Part shown: positions 24,498 to 33,535 of the stretch, piece by piece
Layout: every line of letters begins with the position of its first letter
Position numbering within the stretch: position 1 is the first letter of the stretch
From: an uncultured Methylocystaceae bacterium
Lineage (GTDB): Bacteria; Pseudomonadota; Alphaproteobacteria; Rhizobiales; Beijerinckiaceae
Assembly: GCA_937870755.1 (NCBI GenBank)
Contig: CALMZV010000027.1
Location: forward strand, 124,001 to 188,000
DNA length: 64,000 bases
Direction of reading: 5' to 3'
Translations under genes and position numbers: made by a program
Notes under the pieces: model-generated
What the model was told of the DNA's origin: nothing
Database searches by the model: none
What the model saw: the letters and a program-made list of their open reading frames with translations, nothing else

Positions 24498-26125
24498 GCG
24501 CGCACTCCATTATGAATCCATTGTTTCAACACCGCCGCCGCCTGCGCCTCGTCTGCGCCGACGACATCGTCTATCCGGCGCTGTCCGTGTTGCAGCGCGC
24601 TGTCGCCGAGCGCGAACGAGACGCCGTCGCCGCGTGGCGTGAGATCGACCTGCGCGGCGGTCGGCAACGACGGCGCGCCCAGCGCGGCCGGAAACGTTTC
24701 CGGCGCAGGCGCGGTCGCCGCGTGCGCAATCAGCGATTGCGAAACGGGGCGCACGACGAACAGGCCGACCAGGACAATGGCGGCCATGACGAGAAGGCCG
24801 CTGACGATGGACCCGATCTGCCGCGTCAACGTCTGAACCACGCCCGGCCCTGCAACTGGCTGCAACTCGCCGGTCGCATCCGCGAAATTGACGACCGTCA
24901 CCTTCGCGAGGTCGCCCCGTTCCTTGATCAGCCCTGCAGCCGACGACACCAGTTCGGCGATCTCGGCGACCTTTTTGTCGACGGCCTCCTGATCCTTGGC
25001 TTTCTCCCCGAGATCGGCGACAAGGCCCGCACGATTGACCAACACAGCCACGCTCAGCCGCTCGATGGCGTACCCGCCGCTCGTCGTGGAAATCTGCTTC
25101 GACGACACTTCGTAGTTCGTCAGTTCCTCGCGCTTCTGGTTCTCCTCGTTGGACTGCCGTCCGTCGCTCCCCTTGGCGGCGCCAGCCGGAATATTCCGCT
25201 CCACGCCGGTCGTCCCCTGGCTCGAGGAGTTCTGCGATGTCTGATTCTCCTTGATGACGCGCACCGAGCGTTCGACTCGCGATTCCGGATTGTAGATCGT
25301 TTCGTTCACCTGCTTCTTGTCGGTGTTCAGTCGAACCGCCACGCTGACATTGAGGTTTCTGGCGCCCACCATCGGCGTCAGGGTCCGCCGGATGTTATCC
25401 TGCAACCCTTCGGAGATCGTACGTTCGAGTTTGGCCGCGCGCGCGGGCGTGCCGGTTTCGCCGTCGCCGCCCGAAGCGAGCACAACGCCGTCCGCGCTGA
25501 GAACGGTGACGAGATCGACCGTCATGCCGGGCACGGCGGAGGCGACGAGGTGTCGGATGGCCTGCGCGACCGATGCCTCGTTCGCCGTCGACAGCCGCAC
25601 GACGACAGATGCGGACGCCGCCTGTTTGGAACGGCGGAACGTTCCTTCCTCAGGCATCACCAGATGCACGCGGGCCGCTTTCACGCCCTGCATCGCCTGT
25701 ATCGTGCGCGCCAGTTCGCCCTCCAGCGCGCGCACGCGGGTGATGTCCTGCATGAAAGACGTCAGCCCGAGCGAACCGAGCTTGTCGAAGATCTCATAGC
25801 CCGCGCTTCCGGCGCCCGGCAGCCCACGTTCGGCCAGCAGCATGCGCGCGCGCGCCGTCTGCCCGAATTCAACCAGAACCGTCGTTCCGTCCGCGCTCAT
25901 GTCGAAATTGACATTCGCCTCCCGCAACGCGCCCGAAATGCGCACGGCGTCCTGCTTTTCCAGGCCTGTGTAAAGCGTCTCGTACTGCGGGCGGCTCAGA
26001 AGATAGCCGGCCGCGCCCGTGAGCACGAAGATGAAGGACCCGATGAGGCCCAGCGCCGCAAGCTTGCGGGGCCCCAGACGTTTGAGAGCCTCGAGAGCTT
26101 TTTGAACTTCCTGTGCGAGCGCCAT
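24494..26125 (-). CDS. fliF: Flagellar MS-ring protein FliF
   Basis: This 543-aa membrane protein builds the MS ring. It has two membrane helices (about 22-44, LAALGLIGSFIFVLTGAAGYLL, and about 430-455) flanking a periplasmic YscJ/FliF domain (YETLYTGLEKQDAVRISGALREANVNF; GYEIFDKLGSLGLTSF; ARVHLVMPEEG). The cytoplasmic tail would bind FliG. It heads the fliF-fliH-motB-motC-fliK-lytic transglycosylase operon, and the flagellin terminator lies just upstream, so it must have its own promoter in the 26126-26189 gap. Confidence 0.96.
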   Translation of the reverse strand: MALAQEVQKALEALKRLGPRKLAALGLIGSFIFVLTGAAGYLLSRPQYETLYTGLEKQDAVRISGALREANVNFDMSADGTTVLVEFGQTARARMLLAERGLPGAGSAGYEIFDKLGSLGLTSFMQDITRVRALEGELARTIQAMQGVKAARVHLVMPEEGTFRRSKQAASASVVVRLSTANEASVAQAIRHLVASAVPGMTVDLVTVLSADGVVLASGGDGETGTPARAAKLERTISEGLQDNIRRTLTPMVGARNLNVSVAVRLNTDKKQVNETIYNPESRVERSVRVIKENQTSQNSSSQGTTGVERNIPAGAAKGSDGRQSNEENQKREELTNYEVSSKQISTTSGGYAIERLSVAVLVNRAGLVADLGEKAKDQEAVDKKVAEIAELVSSAAGLIKERGDLAKVTVVNFADATGELQPVAGPGVVQTLTRQIGSIVSGLLVMAAIVLVGLFVVRPVSQSLIAHAATAPAPETFPAALGAPSLPTAAQVDLTPRGDGVSFALGDSALQHGQRRIDDVVGADEAQAAAVLKQWIHNGVRA

Positions 26126-26189
26126 GATCTGCCGTGTTCAACGTTGCAGAACCAGAGTGCTGACCAAACCTTGCGCGTAGTTGCACAAA

Positions 26190-26218
26190 CAAAAACGGCC
26201 GCGCTTTCGCGCGGCCGT
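26190..26218 (-). terminator. Rho-independent terminator of the flagellin gene
   Basis: On the minus strand a perfect 10-bp GC-rich stem (ACGGCCGCGC/GCGCGGCCGT, 26218-26195) closed by a GAAA tetraloop is followed by TTTTTG. It lies 18 nt past the flagellin stop, the textbook position, and separates flagellin from the fliF operon. Confidence 0.93.
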
Positions 26219-26235
26219 CCCGGAGCCGATGATTC

Positions 26236-27135
26236 TCAGCCGAACAGCTTGAGAATCATCTGAGCGTTCTGGTTGGCGATCGCCAGCGACTGCACGCCCA
26301 GCTGCTGCTGCGTCTGCAGCGCCTGCAGGCGGGTGGACGCCTCGTTCATGTCGGCGTCGACCAGAGCGCTCACGCCCTTGGTCAGCGAGTCCGACAGCAC
26401 GGAGATGAAGTTCGCCTGCGTCGTCAGGCGCGACTGCGTGGCGCCGAGGTCGGACGCGTAGCTCTGCAAGCCCGCCAGAGTGGCGTCCGCATCCGCGATC
26501 ATCGTGTCGAGCTGCGCGCTCGTGGTCGCGGCGGATACGGCGACGCTGGTGAAGTCCGTGCCCGTGCCTGTGGCCGTTCCCGTGCCGCCTTCCAGAATGC
26601 CCGCACCGGCGGTCGCGCCCGTGCCCGACGCGACCAGCGCCCTGGCCGCGATATCGATCGTGCCGACCGAGGTCGCGCCCGTCGCGTCACGGTTGAACGA
26701 CGCCACCAGGGCGACCGTGGTGTTGGATCCGTCCACCCAGTTCTGGCCGTTGTACGAGGACGAATTGACGATCGACTTGAGCTGTTCGGACGCCTGCGCG
26801 ATGTCTGCGCCGATCTTGGCGAGGTCGGCGCCGGGCTGTTTGGCGGCGACCAGACCGTTCTTGATCTGGTTCATGACGTCGATTGCGCTGGTCGTGGCGG
26901 TGTAGGCCGTATTGACCATCGTGCTGCCCTGCGCGAGCGCGGCCTTCACAACGCCAAGCGCGCCGTTGTCCGACTTCATCGTCGTGGCGATCGACCAGGT
27001 CGACGCGTTGTCGGCGGCGCTGCCAATGCGCAGACCGGTGGAGATCTGGTTCTGCACCGTCTGCAGCGAGCGCTGCGTCATGGAGAGATTCTGGAGAGCG
27101 GAGATCGCGGAAGCGTTGGTGAGAATGCTAGACAT
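26236..27135 (-). CDS. fliC: Flagellin
   Basis: This 299-aa protein is the filament subunit and the only flagellin gene in the island. The N-terminal D0/D1 helices (SSILTNASAISALQNLSMTQRSLQTVQNQISTGLRIGSAADN) and the C-terminal helices (MNEASTRLQALQTQQQLGVQSLAIANQNAQMILKLFG) are canonical. The exposed centre is very short and partly a Gly/Thr/Ala repeat (about residues 170-195), with no D2/D3 insertion. It has its own leader and terminator, so it is monocistronic. Confidence 0.96.
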   Translation of the reverse strand: MSSILTNASAISALQNLSMTQRSLQTVQNQISTGLRIGSAADNASTWSIATTMKSDNGALGVVKAALAQGSTMVNTAYTATTSAIDVMNQIKNGLVAAKQPGADLAKIGADIAQASEQLKSIVNSSSYNGQNWVDGSNTTVALVASFNRDATGATSVGTIDIAARALVASGTGATAGAGILEGGTGTATGTGTDFTSVAVSAATTSAQLDTMIADADATLAGLQSYASDLGATQSRLTTQANFISVLSDSLTKGVSALVDADMNEASTRLQALQTQQQLGVQSLAIANQNAQMILKLFG

Positions 27136-27139
27136 GCCT

Positions 27140-27189
27140 ATGTCCCTGTCGAATACTTGGAGATCGGGGACATGCCGGCTTTACCGGCA
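27140..27189 (-). promoter_or_regulatory. Flagellin mRNA leader with SD-masking stem-loops
   Basis: Just upstream of the flagellin ATG on the minus strand, ATGTCCC (27173-27167) can pair with GGGACAT (27146-27140). The latter contains the Shine-Dalgarno AGGGA, 7 nt from the ATG. Directly 5' is a second stem, TGCCGG/CCGGCA with a TAAAG loop (27189-27173). Together they could hide the ribosome-binding site and form the recognition structure for FlbT, which is encoded in this island. Confidence 0.6.
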
Positions 27190-27293
27190 CGACAGTTCGG
27201 CATCATGCCCTTGGCGGCGCTACGGCGACCGTCCCAACCTGTCGTGATGCACACCTAGAACGAACTTCTTGCCGAATTGATAATTCCCTAACG

Positions 27294-28025
27294 TCAGCCG
27301 TACGATCGAATCAAACTTCCGACCAGCAGGCTCCATCCGTCGATCAGCACGAAAAACAAGACCTTGATGGGAAGCGAAATAATTGAAGGAGGCAGCATCA
27401 TCATGCCCATGGCCATGGTCAGTGTGGCGACGATCATATCGATGACGAGAAACGGCAGCGCGATGAGAAACCCGATCTCGAAGCCGCGCCTGAGTTCAGA
27501 CATCATGAAGGCCGGGACGAGGATGCGCATGTCGATCTTGTCGCCGTTCTTTGCACGAATTGAGTCATGCGCCAGGCCGTCCAGCAGATTGAGGTCCTTC
27601 TCCCGCACGTTGCGCGCCATGAACGTGCGGAATGGCTCGACGATCCTTTCGAACGCTTCCCGCTCGCCGATCTGGTTCTCGATCGCGGGCTTTACGCCGT
27701 CGTTCCAGGCCTTGTCGAAGGTCGGCGCCATGACGAACATGGTCATGAACAGGGCCAGGCTGACGACGACGAGGTTGGCCGGGGTCGTCTGCAAACCAAG
27801 ACCGGAGCGCAGGAACGACAGGGCCACGACCAGCCGCGTGAAACAGGTCGCCATGACAAGAAGCGACGGCGCGACCGACAAGACGGTCAGAACCGCGACG
27901 ATCTGCACGATACGCCCCGCCGCCGGCGCGCCCTGCGGCATGAGCGCGCCAACGTCGATCCCCTGCGCGACGGCCGGTCCCGCCAGGGCGGCGTACATGG
28001 CGCCGAAAAGAACGGTTCGCATCAT
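27294..28025 (-). CDS. fliP: Flagellar export gate protein FliP
   Basis: This 243-aa protein is the core of the export gate. After a signal-like N-terminus (MMRTVLFGAMYAALAGPAVA), the family blocks TVLSVAPSLLVMATCFTRLVVALSFLR, MMLPPSIISLPIKVLFFVLIDGW and FEIGFLIALPFLVIDMI are visible. It ends the long minus-strand operon headed by motA. The start ATGATG overlaps the fliL stop by 4 nt; initiation at the second ATG is possible. A 158-nt gap then separates it from flagellin. Confidence 0.96.
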   Translation of the reverse strand: MMRTVLFGAMYAALAGPAVAQGIDVGALMPQGAPAAGRIVQIVAVLTVLSVAPSLLVMATCFTRLVVALSFLRSGLGLQTTPANLVVVSLALFMTMFVMAPTFDKAWNDGVKPAIENQIGEREAFERIVEPFRTFMARNVREKDLNLLDGLAHDSIRAKNGDKIDMRILVPAFMMSELRRGFEIGFLIALPFLVIDMIVATLTMAMGMMMLPPSIISLPIKVLFFVLIDGWSLLVGSLIRSYG

Positions 28026-28459
28026 TGGACGACCAGTGTTTGAATGAGCACTTCGCGCACCCGATTTCCCGACCGCAAAGCCATGCGTTCGCTCAGCTCC
28101 TCCCGAAGCCGCCGCAAGCCGCCGGCCCCCTCGAGTTGCCGCGCCGTGGTGGTGCGCAGATAGGCCACGATATCGTTGGACATTTCGCTGATGCCCTTTT
28201 CGTCGATCGGCGCCGAGGGATCGCACACGAGCGTGGCCTCCAGTCGCACCCAGGCGTCGGCCGGCGCGGCGAGATTGGTGACGATGGGCTTGAGGTCTCG
28301 TGTCGCCGGCCCCGCTGTCGTGCGCGCGGCGTCCTCGCGGCCGCTATCCGCACGCTCCACTTTCGCCGCACCGAGAAGCTCGAACAATTTGGCGCCATGC
28401 GCGAAACCGGCGCCGCCGGCCAGCAGGGTCAGAACCAGAATGATCGCCACATTCTTCAT
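28022..28459 (-). CDS. fliL: Flagellar basal body-associated protein FliL
   Basis: This 145-aa inner-membrane protein has one N-terminal hydrophobic helix and a periplasmic FliL domain ending RVREVLIQTLVVQ, matching the family's closing strand. It supports stator function at the basal body. It is placed between flgH and fliP as in other rhizobia. A second protein with FliL-like architecture is encoded at 44097. Confidence 0.88.
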   Translation of the reverse strand: MKNVAIILVLTLLAGGAGFAHGAKLFELLGAAKVERADSGREDAARTTAGPATRDLKPIVTNLAAPADAWVRLEATLVCDPSAPIDEKGISEMSNDIVAYLRTTTARQLEGAGGLRRLREELSERMALRSGNRVREVLIQTLVVQ

Positions 28460-28483
28460 GCGCGCCTTTCTCCGCCACCGTTC

Positions 28484-29185
28484 CTAGAACGGGCGCACGA
28501 GATCGAATATCTGGTGCAACAATGCCGGCTGCTGCACCTCCGACAATCGACCCCGCCCGCCATAGGAAATGCGCGCCTCGGCGATCTTGTCATAGGAAAT
28601 CGTATTGTCCCGGCTCACGTCGCGCGGGCGAACGATGCCCGATACATTCAGTTCGCGCAGTTCGAAATTGACGCGCAGCTCCTGCGATCCGCTGATGAGC
28701 AGATTTCCGTTCGGAAGAATTTCGCGCACCATGGCCGCAACGGACAGCTGAATCTGTTCCGAGCGGTTGATCTTTCCGTCCCCCTTCGTGCTCGTGCCGC
28801 CCGTCGCGTTCGCCGTGCCGTCGACGGCGCCGGAGAGATACGGCATGTTGCCGGAACCATCGAACTTGTTGGAGATCTGCGAATTGCGCACCCGCTCGGA
28901 GGTGTTGCCGAACACCGCCTTGTCGTTGATCGAAATGACCACCGTGATGAGATCGCCGACCTTGGAAGCGCGCGCATCCCGGAACAGATCGCCGGCGCCG
29001 TCGTCCCACAACGAACGAACGGGACCGATGTGCGGCGGCTTCTCGCCCAATCCCGGCGGCAGCGTTGCGGGCGCGCTCAGCCCCGTGCCCACGGCCGTCA
29101 TGTGCGGCGCACGGCCGATATCGCGTACGTCCGCCGCGCAGCCGGCCATTGCAAGCGCCATCGCAAATGCAACGATGTTCTTCAC
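28484..29185 (-). CDS. flgH: Flagellar L-ring lipoprotein FlgH
   Basis: This 233-aa outer-membrane lipoprotein forms the L ring. The lipobox ALAMAGC puts the lipidated Cys at residue 16. The family core is clear: GLGEKPPHIGPVRSLWDDGAGDLFRDARA, KVGDLITVVISINDKA and LPNGNLLISGSQELRVNFELRELNVSGIVRPRDVS. It follows motE with a 4-nt overlap. Confidence 0.96.
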   Translation of the reverse strand: MKNIVAFAMALAMAGCAADVRDIGRAPHMTAVGTGLSAPATLPPGLGEKPPHIGPVRSLWDDGAGDLFRDARASKVGDLITVVISINDKAVFGNTSERVRNSQISNKFDGSGNMPYLSGAVDGTANATGGTSTKGDGKINRSEQIQLSVAAMVREILPNGNLLISGSQELRVNFELRELNVSGIVRPRDVSRDNTISYDKIAEARISYGGRGRLSEVQQPALLHQIFDLVRPF

Positions 29186-29997
29186 GATGCGCCCTTCTCG
29201 CCGGGCGCCGCCTGACGGCGCAGCGTCATCGCATTGGTCAGCCGCGCCGCCTTGTCGGGCGCAATTTCATTGAGAATGAGGCTTGCGTTGCGCGGATTGA
29301 GTCGCGCGAGCACCGCGGCTGCGGACATTTCGTCCATGGCGGACAGTTGCGCCGCCGCCGATTCGGGCTTCATTTTCGCGTAAATCGCAATCACGTTGTC
29401 TTCGGCCTTCTTCGCGGCTTCATCGCGCGCAGCCAGCAGCCGGCGCATTTCCTCCAACCGCCCGTTCAGTTCCTGCACGCGCTTTTCGAGCGCCGCCTCC
29501 AGCTCCCGCATGCGCGCCGCTTGCCATTTCTGGCGTGCGTCGGCCAATGGCGCGGCGATCGCCGCGCAATAGCTTTTCGCCAGCGCGCCGGCGTCCTGCG
29601 CCGGTTCGCCGACGATGGCGCCCACAGGCATGTGGTCGATATCGCCATGCTGCGTGACGGAGCGCGGCGCCGGTTCGGGAGCGAGGCGCGAGGTGGGCGC
29701 GCGTGCGCGACTTTTTTTCTTGCGACCGTCGGAATGCGCAAGCGGCCCCTGCGGATTCAACCCGCGCCGCAAATCGGGCGCGCCCCACTGCGTTTGTTGT
29801 GCCTGAGGTGCGCCCAGTTGCAGCGGCGCGCCAGGGGTGGGGTGCGGCGCAGCCGCTCTGCCGGACCGCGCCTGCGCTGCGCCGCATGCCAGGGTTGCGG
29901 CGAATGCGATAAGCAATGCGCCCGCGCGCGCGAAAGGAAAAGGACGTTGAACCCGCACAGATTCACGAAGCTCCAGCTTGCCGAACCACTTTTCCAA
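29182..29997 (-). CDS. motE: Motility protein MotE
   Basis: This 271-aa exported protein is MotE, described in rhizobia as a periplasmic chaperone for MotC. A hydrophobic N-terminal segment (FARAGALLIAFAATLACGAAQA) is followed by a low-complexity Pro/Gln/Arg stretch (about 45-110). A coiled coil (about 145-195) and an MgtE-N-like helical domain (YAKMKPESAAAQLSAMDEMSAAAVLARLNPRNASLILNEI) follow. Position between flgI and flgH fits. Confidence 0.86.
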   Translation of the reverse strand: MEKWFGKLELRESVRVQRPFPFARAGALLIAFAATLACGAAQARSGRAAAPHPTPGAPLQLGAPQAQQTQWGAPDLRRGLNPQGPLAHSDGRKKKSRARAPTSRLAPEPAPRSVTQHGDIDHMPVGAIVGEPAQDAGALAKSYCAAIAAPLADARQKWQAARMRELEAALEKRVQELNGRLEEMRRLLAARDEAAKKAEDNVIAIYAKMKPESAAAQLSAMDEMSAAAVLARLNPRNASLILNEIAPDKAARLTNAMTLRRQAAPGEKGAS

Positions 29998-30021
29998 GTG
30001 GGCCTTGCGCCGGTCTGACCG

Positions 30022-31122
30022 CTACTGAAGAACGATCTCGGCTTGCAGGGCGCCGGCGGACTTGATCGACTGGAGAATGGAAATGACGCCGGTCGGCTTC
30101 AGACCTATCTGGTTGAGGCCTCGCACCAGCGATTTGAGGCTGGCGCCGCTGAGCACTGCGAACTGCCCGCCCTCCTGTCCGGCCGCGATCGAGCTTTGCG
30201 ACGTCACAACCGTCTGCCCCCGCGACATCGGCTGCGGTTGAGAGACCTCCGGCGTCTCGGTGATGCGGACCGAAAGGGCGCCGTGCGTAACAGCCACCGG
30301 CGAAATCTTGACATCGGCGCCGATGACGACAGTGCCGGACCGCGCGTCGATCACGATCCGCGCAGGCGTATCCGGCTCGACCAGGAGATCGCCGAGTTCG
30401 GCGATGAAGCGCGCAGCGCGCACGCCGCCGGGCCGCCGCACCACAACCGCGCGATTGTCCTGTTCGAGCGCCAGCCGCCCGCCATATCTGCGCGCCGTGA
30501 ACGCGTTGATCGCGTCGGCAAGACGGACCGTTGTGTGAAAATCCGCGTTGCGCAGTTCCAGCACGATCGGCGCATTCTCGTCGAACGCCCCCGGCAACTC
30601 ACGTTCGATGACGGCGCCGCCGGCGATACGCCCCGTCGTCGGAACGCCCTGCGACAGCGATTCCGACTTGCCGGCCTCCGCGAATCCGGTCACCGACACG
30701 GGACCCTGTGCGGACGCGAACGCGACGCCGTTCGGGCCGGCCAGTTGCGTCATGATCAACGTGCCGCCGGTCAGCGACGTCGCGTCGCCCAGCGATGACA
30801 CCGTTGCATCGATCCGGGCGCCGAACCCGGCGAAAGCCGGCGCGTCCGCCGTCACGATCACAGCCGCCACATTGCGTGTGCGCATCTGGCCGGCGCGCAC
30901 GGCTATGCCCATCTTGTCGAGCATCGACTGCATCGACTGTTCGGTGAAGACGGAGTTGCGCAGCGTGTCGCCGGAGCCTTGCAGGCCAACCACGAGACCA
31001 TAACCCACGAGCTGACTGTCGCGCACGCCGCGCACGCTCACAATGTCCTTCACGCGAACCTTGGCGGTCGCGTCCGCAGCGAACAGGCACAATGCAAGCG
31101 CAACCCATACGAAGGATTTCAT
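30022..31122 (-). CDS. flgI: Flagellar P-ring protein FlgI
   Basis: This 366-aa periplasmic protein forms the P ring around the rod. Its signal peptide (MKSFVWVALALCLFAADATA) precedes VRVKDIVSVRGVRDSQLVGYGLVVGLQGSGDTL, the family's opening block, and it ends GLKPTGVISILQSIKSAGALQAEIVLQ. Length is normal. It overlaps flgA by 4 nt. Confidence 0.97.
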   Translation of the reverse strand: MKSFVWVALALCLFAADATAKVRVKDIVSVRGVRDSQLVGYGLVVGLQGSGDTLRNSVFTEQSMQSMLDKMGIAVRAGQMRTRNVAAVIVTADAPAFAGFGARIDATVSSLGDATSLTGGTLIMTQLAGPNGVAFASAQGPVSVTGFAEAGKSESLSQGVPTTGRIAGGAVIERELPGAFDENAPIVLELRNADFHTTVRLADAINAFTARRYGGRLALEQDNRAVVVRRPGGVRAARFIAELGDLLVEPDTPARIVIDARSGTVVIGADVKISPVAVTHGALSVRITETPEVSQPQPMSRGQTVVTSQSSIAAGQEGGQFAVLSGASLKSLVRGLNQIGLKPTGVISILQSIKSAGALQAEIVLQ

Positions 31123-31565
31123 CCGCCCACTCTGACCGTTCCATCGCGCATGATGACGCCCGTCACCACCACGCCGCTGTCCACGTTGCGCACGCGCACC
31201 GCATCTCCCACGCTGCCGGCATGCAGCGCCTGCCCCGGCGCCACGATCGTCACGCCGCTGTCGTGGAAGACGATCTGAACGAGGGCGCCGTTGGAGAGCG
31301 CCTGCGGTTCGGACAGCGCCTCCGCCACGATCGGCCGTCCGGCCAGCAGTGTCCGGCGAGCTACCTTGCCGACGATCTCATGCTGCGAGAGAACGACATT
31401 GGCCGACACGCCCCCCGGATATGCGGTCGCGCGCAACATATCGGCGCGGATGATCTCTCCCGGATATATCGTGTTTGCGGGCGCGGGCGCGATCTGCTCC
31501 TGCGCCGTCGTGGCGCAGGGCGCAAGCGCAAGCGCGCACGCCCAAAGGAGCGCGGCGGCGCGCAT
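31119..31565 (-). CDS. flgA: P-ring chaperone FlgA
   Basis: This 148-aa periplasmic protein assists P-ring assembly. A signal peptide (cleaved near ATTA-QE) precedes an SAF domain (IYPGEIIRADMLR...GRPIVAEALSEPQALSNGALVQIVFHDSGVTI). It is the short form that lacks the N-terminal domain of enterobacterial FlgA. It lies 1 nt after flgG and overlaps flgI. Confidence 0.93.
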   Translation of the reverse strand: MRAAALLWACALALAPCATTAQEQIAPAPANTIYPGEIIRADMLRATAYPGGVSANVVLSQHEIVGKVARRTLLAGRPIVAEALSEPQALSNGALVQIVFHDSGVTIVAPGQALHAGSVGDAVRVRNVDSGVVVTGVIMRDGTVRVGG

Positions 31566-31566
31566 G

Positions 31567-32355
31567 TTACCTCAAACCCTTCGAGACTGTGCCGAGCATG
31601 TCGTCGGACGCCTGGATGACTTTCGAGTTCATCTCGTAGGCGCGCTGCGCCTGGATGAGATCGGTGATCTCCTTCACGGGATCGACATTCGAGGATTCGA
31701 GATATCCCTGACGCACGGTCGCAAAGCCGGGATCGCCCGGCGCACCGGTCGTCGCGGCGCCGGAGGCGGGCGATTCCCGGAAGAGATTGTTGCCGAGCGG
31801 TTCGAGACCCACTTCGTTGGCGAATGTCGCAAGCGTCAGTTGTCCGATCTGCTGCGGCTGCGTCTGCCCCGCGACGATCGCGGTCACCAGGCCGGACTCG
31901 CTCACGCTGATGGCGGTCACCTTGTCGGGAACCTGCATGGAGGGAATGAGCTGATAGCCGTCGGCGGTCACGATCTGCCCGGTCGCATTGGTGTTGAAGG
32001 CGCCGTCGCGCGTGTAGACCGTCTGCCCGTCCGCCCCCTGAATCTGGAACCAGCCCCGCCCCTGCAACGCCAGGTCCAGCTTGTTTCCGGTGTTGGACAG
32101 CGCGCCCTGCAGATTGAGATTGCGGATGGCCGCCACCCGCACGCCAAGGCCGAGATGCGCGCCCTCCGGCACGGTGGCGTCCTTGCCGCGGTTCGATACG
32201 CCGGCCAGACGCTCCGCCTGGTACAGGAGATCGGTGAACTCCGCTCGCGTCCGCTTGTAGGCGGTGGTGTTGATGTTGGCGATATTGTTGGCGATGACTT
32301 CCACATTGAGCGACTGCGCGCTCATGCCGGTGGCGGCGATTCCCAGCGCCCTCAT
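31567..32355 (-). CDS. flgG: Distal rod protein FlgG
   Basis: This 262-aa protein forms the distal rod. It opens [40 protein letters not shown], has the [23 protein letters not shown] strand block and ends with the [26 protein letters not shown] helix, all canonical. It lies between fliE and flgA. Confidence 0.97.
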   Translation of the reverse strand: MRALGIAATGMSAQSLNVEVIANNIANINTTAYKRTRAEFTDLLYQAERLAGVSNRGKDATVPEGAHLGLGVRVAAIRNLNLQGALSNTGNKLDLALQGRGWFQIQGADGQTVYTRDGAFNTNATGQIVTADGYQLIPSMQVPDKVTAISVSESGLVTAIVAGQTQPQQIGQLTLATFANEVGLEPLGNNLFRESPASGAATTGAPGDPGFATVRQGYLESSNVDPVKEITDLIQAQRAYEMNSKVIQASDDMLGTVSKGLR

Positions 32356-32366
32356 CTCACGACTCC

Positions 32367-32669
32367 TCAGATCGACATACGCGTGATTTCCTGAAAGGCG
32401 GCGACAAGTTTGTCGCGCACCGCCAGCGCGGTCTGCAGCGAACGTTCCGCATTCATGATGGCGTCCACGAGCTCGCGCGTGTCGCCCTTGCCCTGGAGGG
32501 CGTTCATCGACGCAGATTCGGCCTTCTGCAATGCAGCGGCGGTCGACGCGCCCAGTTCCGCCATCACGTTCCCGAACGCCGCGCCGTCGCTCTCGCCCGT
32601 GCGGCTGATGTTTGCAGAGCCGTCCGCGCCGATTGTCTGTGCAAGCGAGGAAATGGATGAAACGTTCAT
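32367..32669 (-). CDS. fliE: MS ring-rod junction protein FliE
   Basis: This 100-aa protein links the MS ring to the rod. The C-terminal segment [35 protein letters not shown] is the FliE signature. It follows flgC by 1 nt and precedes flgG by 11 nt, the standard rhizobial order flgB-flgC-fliE-flgG. Confidence 0.94.
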   Translation of the reverse strand: MNVSSISSLAQTIGADGSANISRTGESDGAAFGNVMAELGASTAAALQKAESASMNALQGKGDTRELVDAIMNAERSLQTALAVRDKLVAAFQEITRMSI

Positions 32670-32670
32670 G

Positions 32671-33087
32671 TCATGCCTTCAGAAGGTCGATCGTGAGGGT
32701 GAACAACTCGCGGGTCTGCCGCACGACCTGCACGTTCGCCTGATACGAACGGTTCGCCTCGCGCAGGTCAGCTAGCTCCAGAATGGGGTCTACGTTCGGC
32801 AGTTTCACGAAACCACGCTGGTCGGCGGCAGGGTGACCGGGATCGTGCACGCTGCGGAATGCGGTCGGATCGCGCCCGATCGATCGCACCGCAACGGTCC
32901 GGACGCCCTCCGCGCGCGCCAGTTCCTCACCGAACGAAATGGTCTTGCGGCGGTAGGGGTCGTCGCCGGGCGTCGCGCCGGTGCTATGAGCGTTGGCCAC
33001 GTTCTCGGAAACGACGCGAATTCGCGTGGATTGCGCCTCGAGCGCGGAAGACGCCGCGCGCAGCGCGGCCTGAAGCGGCTCGACCAT
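32671..33087 (-). CDS. flgC: Proximal rod protein FlgC
   Basis: This 138-aa rod subunit contains the motif LEAQSTRIRVVSENVANAHSTG near the N-terminus, the DPGHPAADQRGFVKLPNVDPILELADL segment typical of FlgC, and a closing helix EANRSYQANVQVVRQTRELFTLTIDLLKA. It lies 2 nt after flgB. Confidence 0.96.
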   Translation of the reverse strand: MVEPLQAALRAASSALEAQSTRIRVVSENVANAHSTGATPGDDPYRRKTISFGEELARAEGVRTVAVRSIGRDPTAFRSVHDPGHPAADQRGFVKLPNVDPILELADLREANRSYQANVQVVRQTRELFTLTIDLLKA

Positions 33088-33089
33088 GG

Positions 33090-33503
33090 CTATGCCTTCA
33101 CGCTTGCCGTCATCATGCGCGAGAACGCCCGCGAGATGGCGTTGTTGAGCGCATAGGCCCGGTGCACTTCGCTCGATTTCAGCATTTGCTCGTCCAGGCT
33201 GACCGTGTTGCCCGAATGCGTTATGTCCCAGGAATGCGCATCGCGTTTGACGATGGCTTTGTCGAACCGGTTCGCGTCCACGATATGCCCTGCGTTCGTG
33301 GCCGCCATGCCGAGCCCTGTCCGGTTGAGGACTTCGCTGAACGGCTTGAGATCGGCTGCGCGAAAACCCGGCGTGTCGGACTGCGCGACGTTTTCCGCAA
33401 TCGTTTTCTGCCGCGCGGCGAGCCAGCGCGCCTGACTGGATGCTAGAAGCGAGAGGGCGAGAGGAACCATGCGTGCGCCTGTCGAGTGAACTGCGCTCAC
33501 CAT
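33090..33503 (-). CDS. flgB: Proximal rod protein FlgB
   Basis: This protein of up to 137 aa is FlgB. The core reads RWLAARQKTIAENVAQSDTPGFRAADLKPF, with the closing helix SSEVHRAYALNNAISRAFSRMMTASVKA. Two in-frame starts are possible, MVSAVHS (33503) and MVPLALS (33470); neither has a strong ribosome-binding site, and I list the longer form. It begins the rod gene series after flhB. Confidence 0.93.
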   Translation of the reverse strand: MVSAVHSTGARMVPLALSLLASSQARWLAARQKTIAENVAQSDTPGFRAADLKPFSEVLNRTGLGMAATNAGHIVDANRFDKAIVKRDAHSWDITHSGNTVSLDEQMLKSSEVHRAYALNNAISRAFSRMMTASVKA

Positions 33504-33535
33504 GCGCCGCCGGCCTTGCTCGAAACTGGTTGCCC

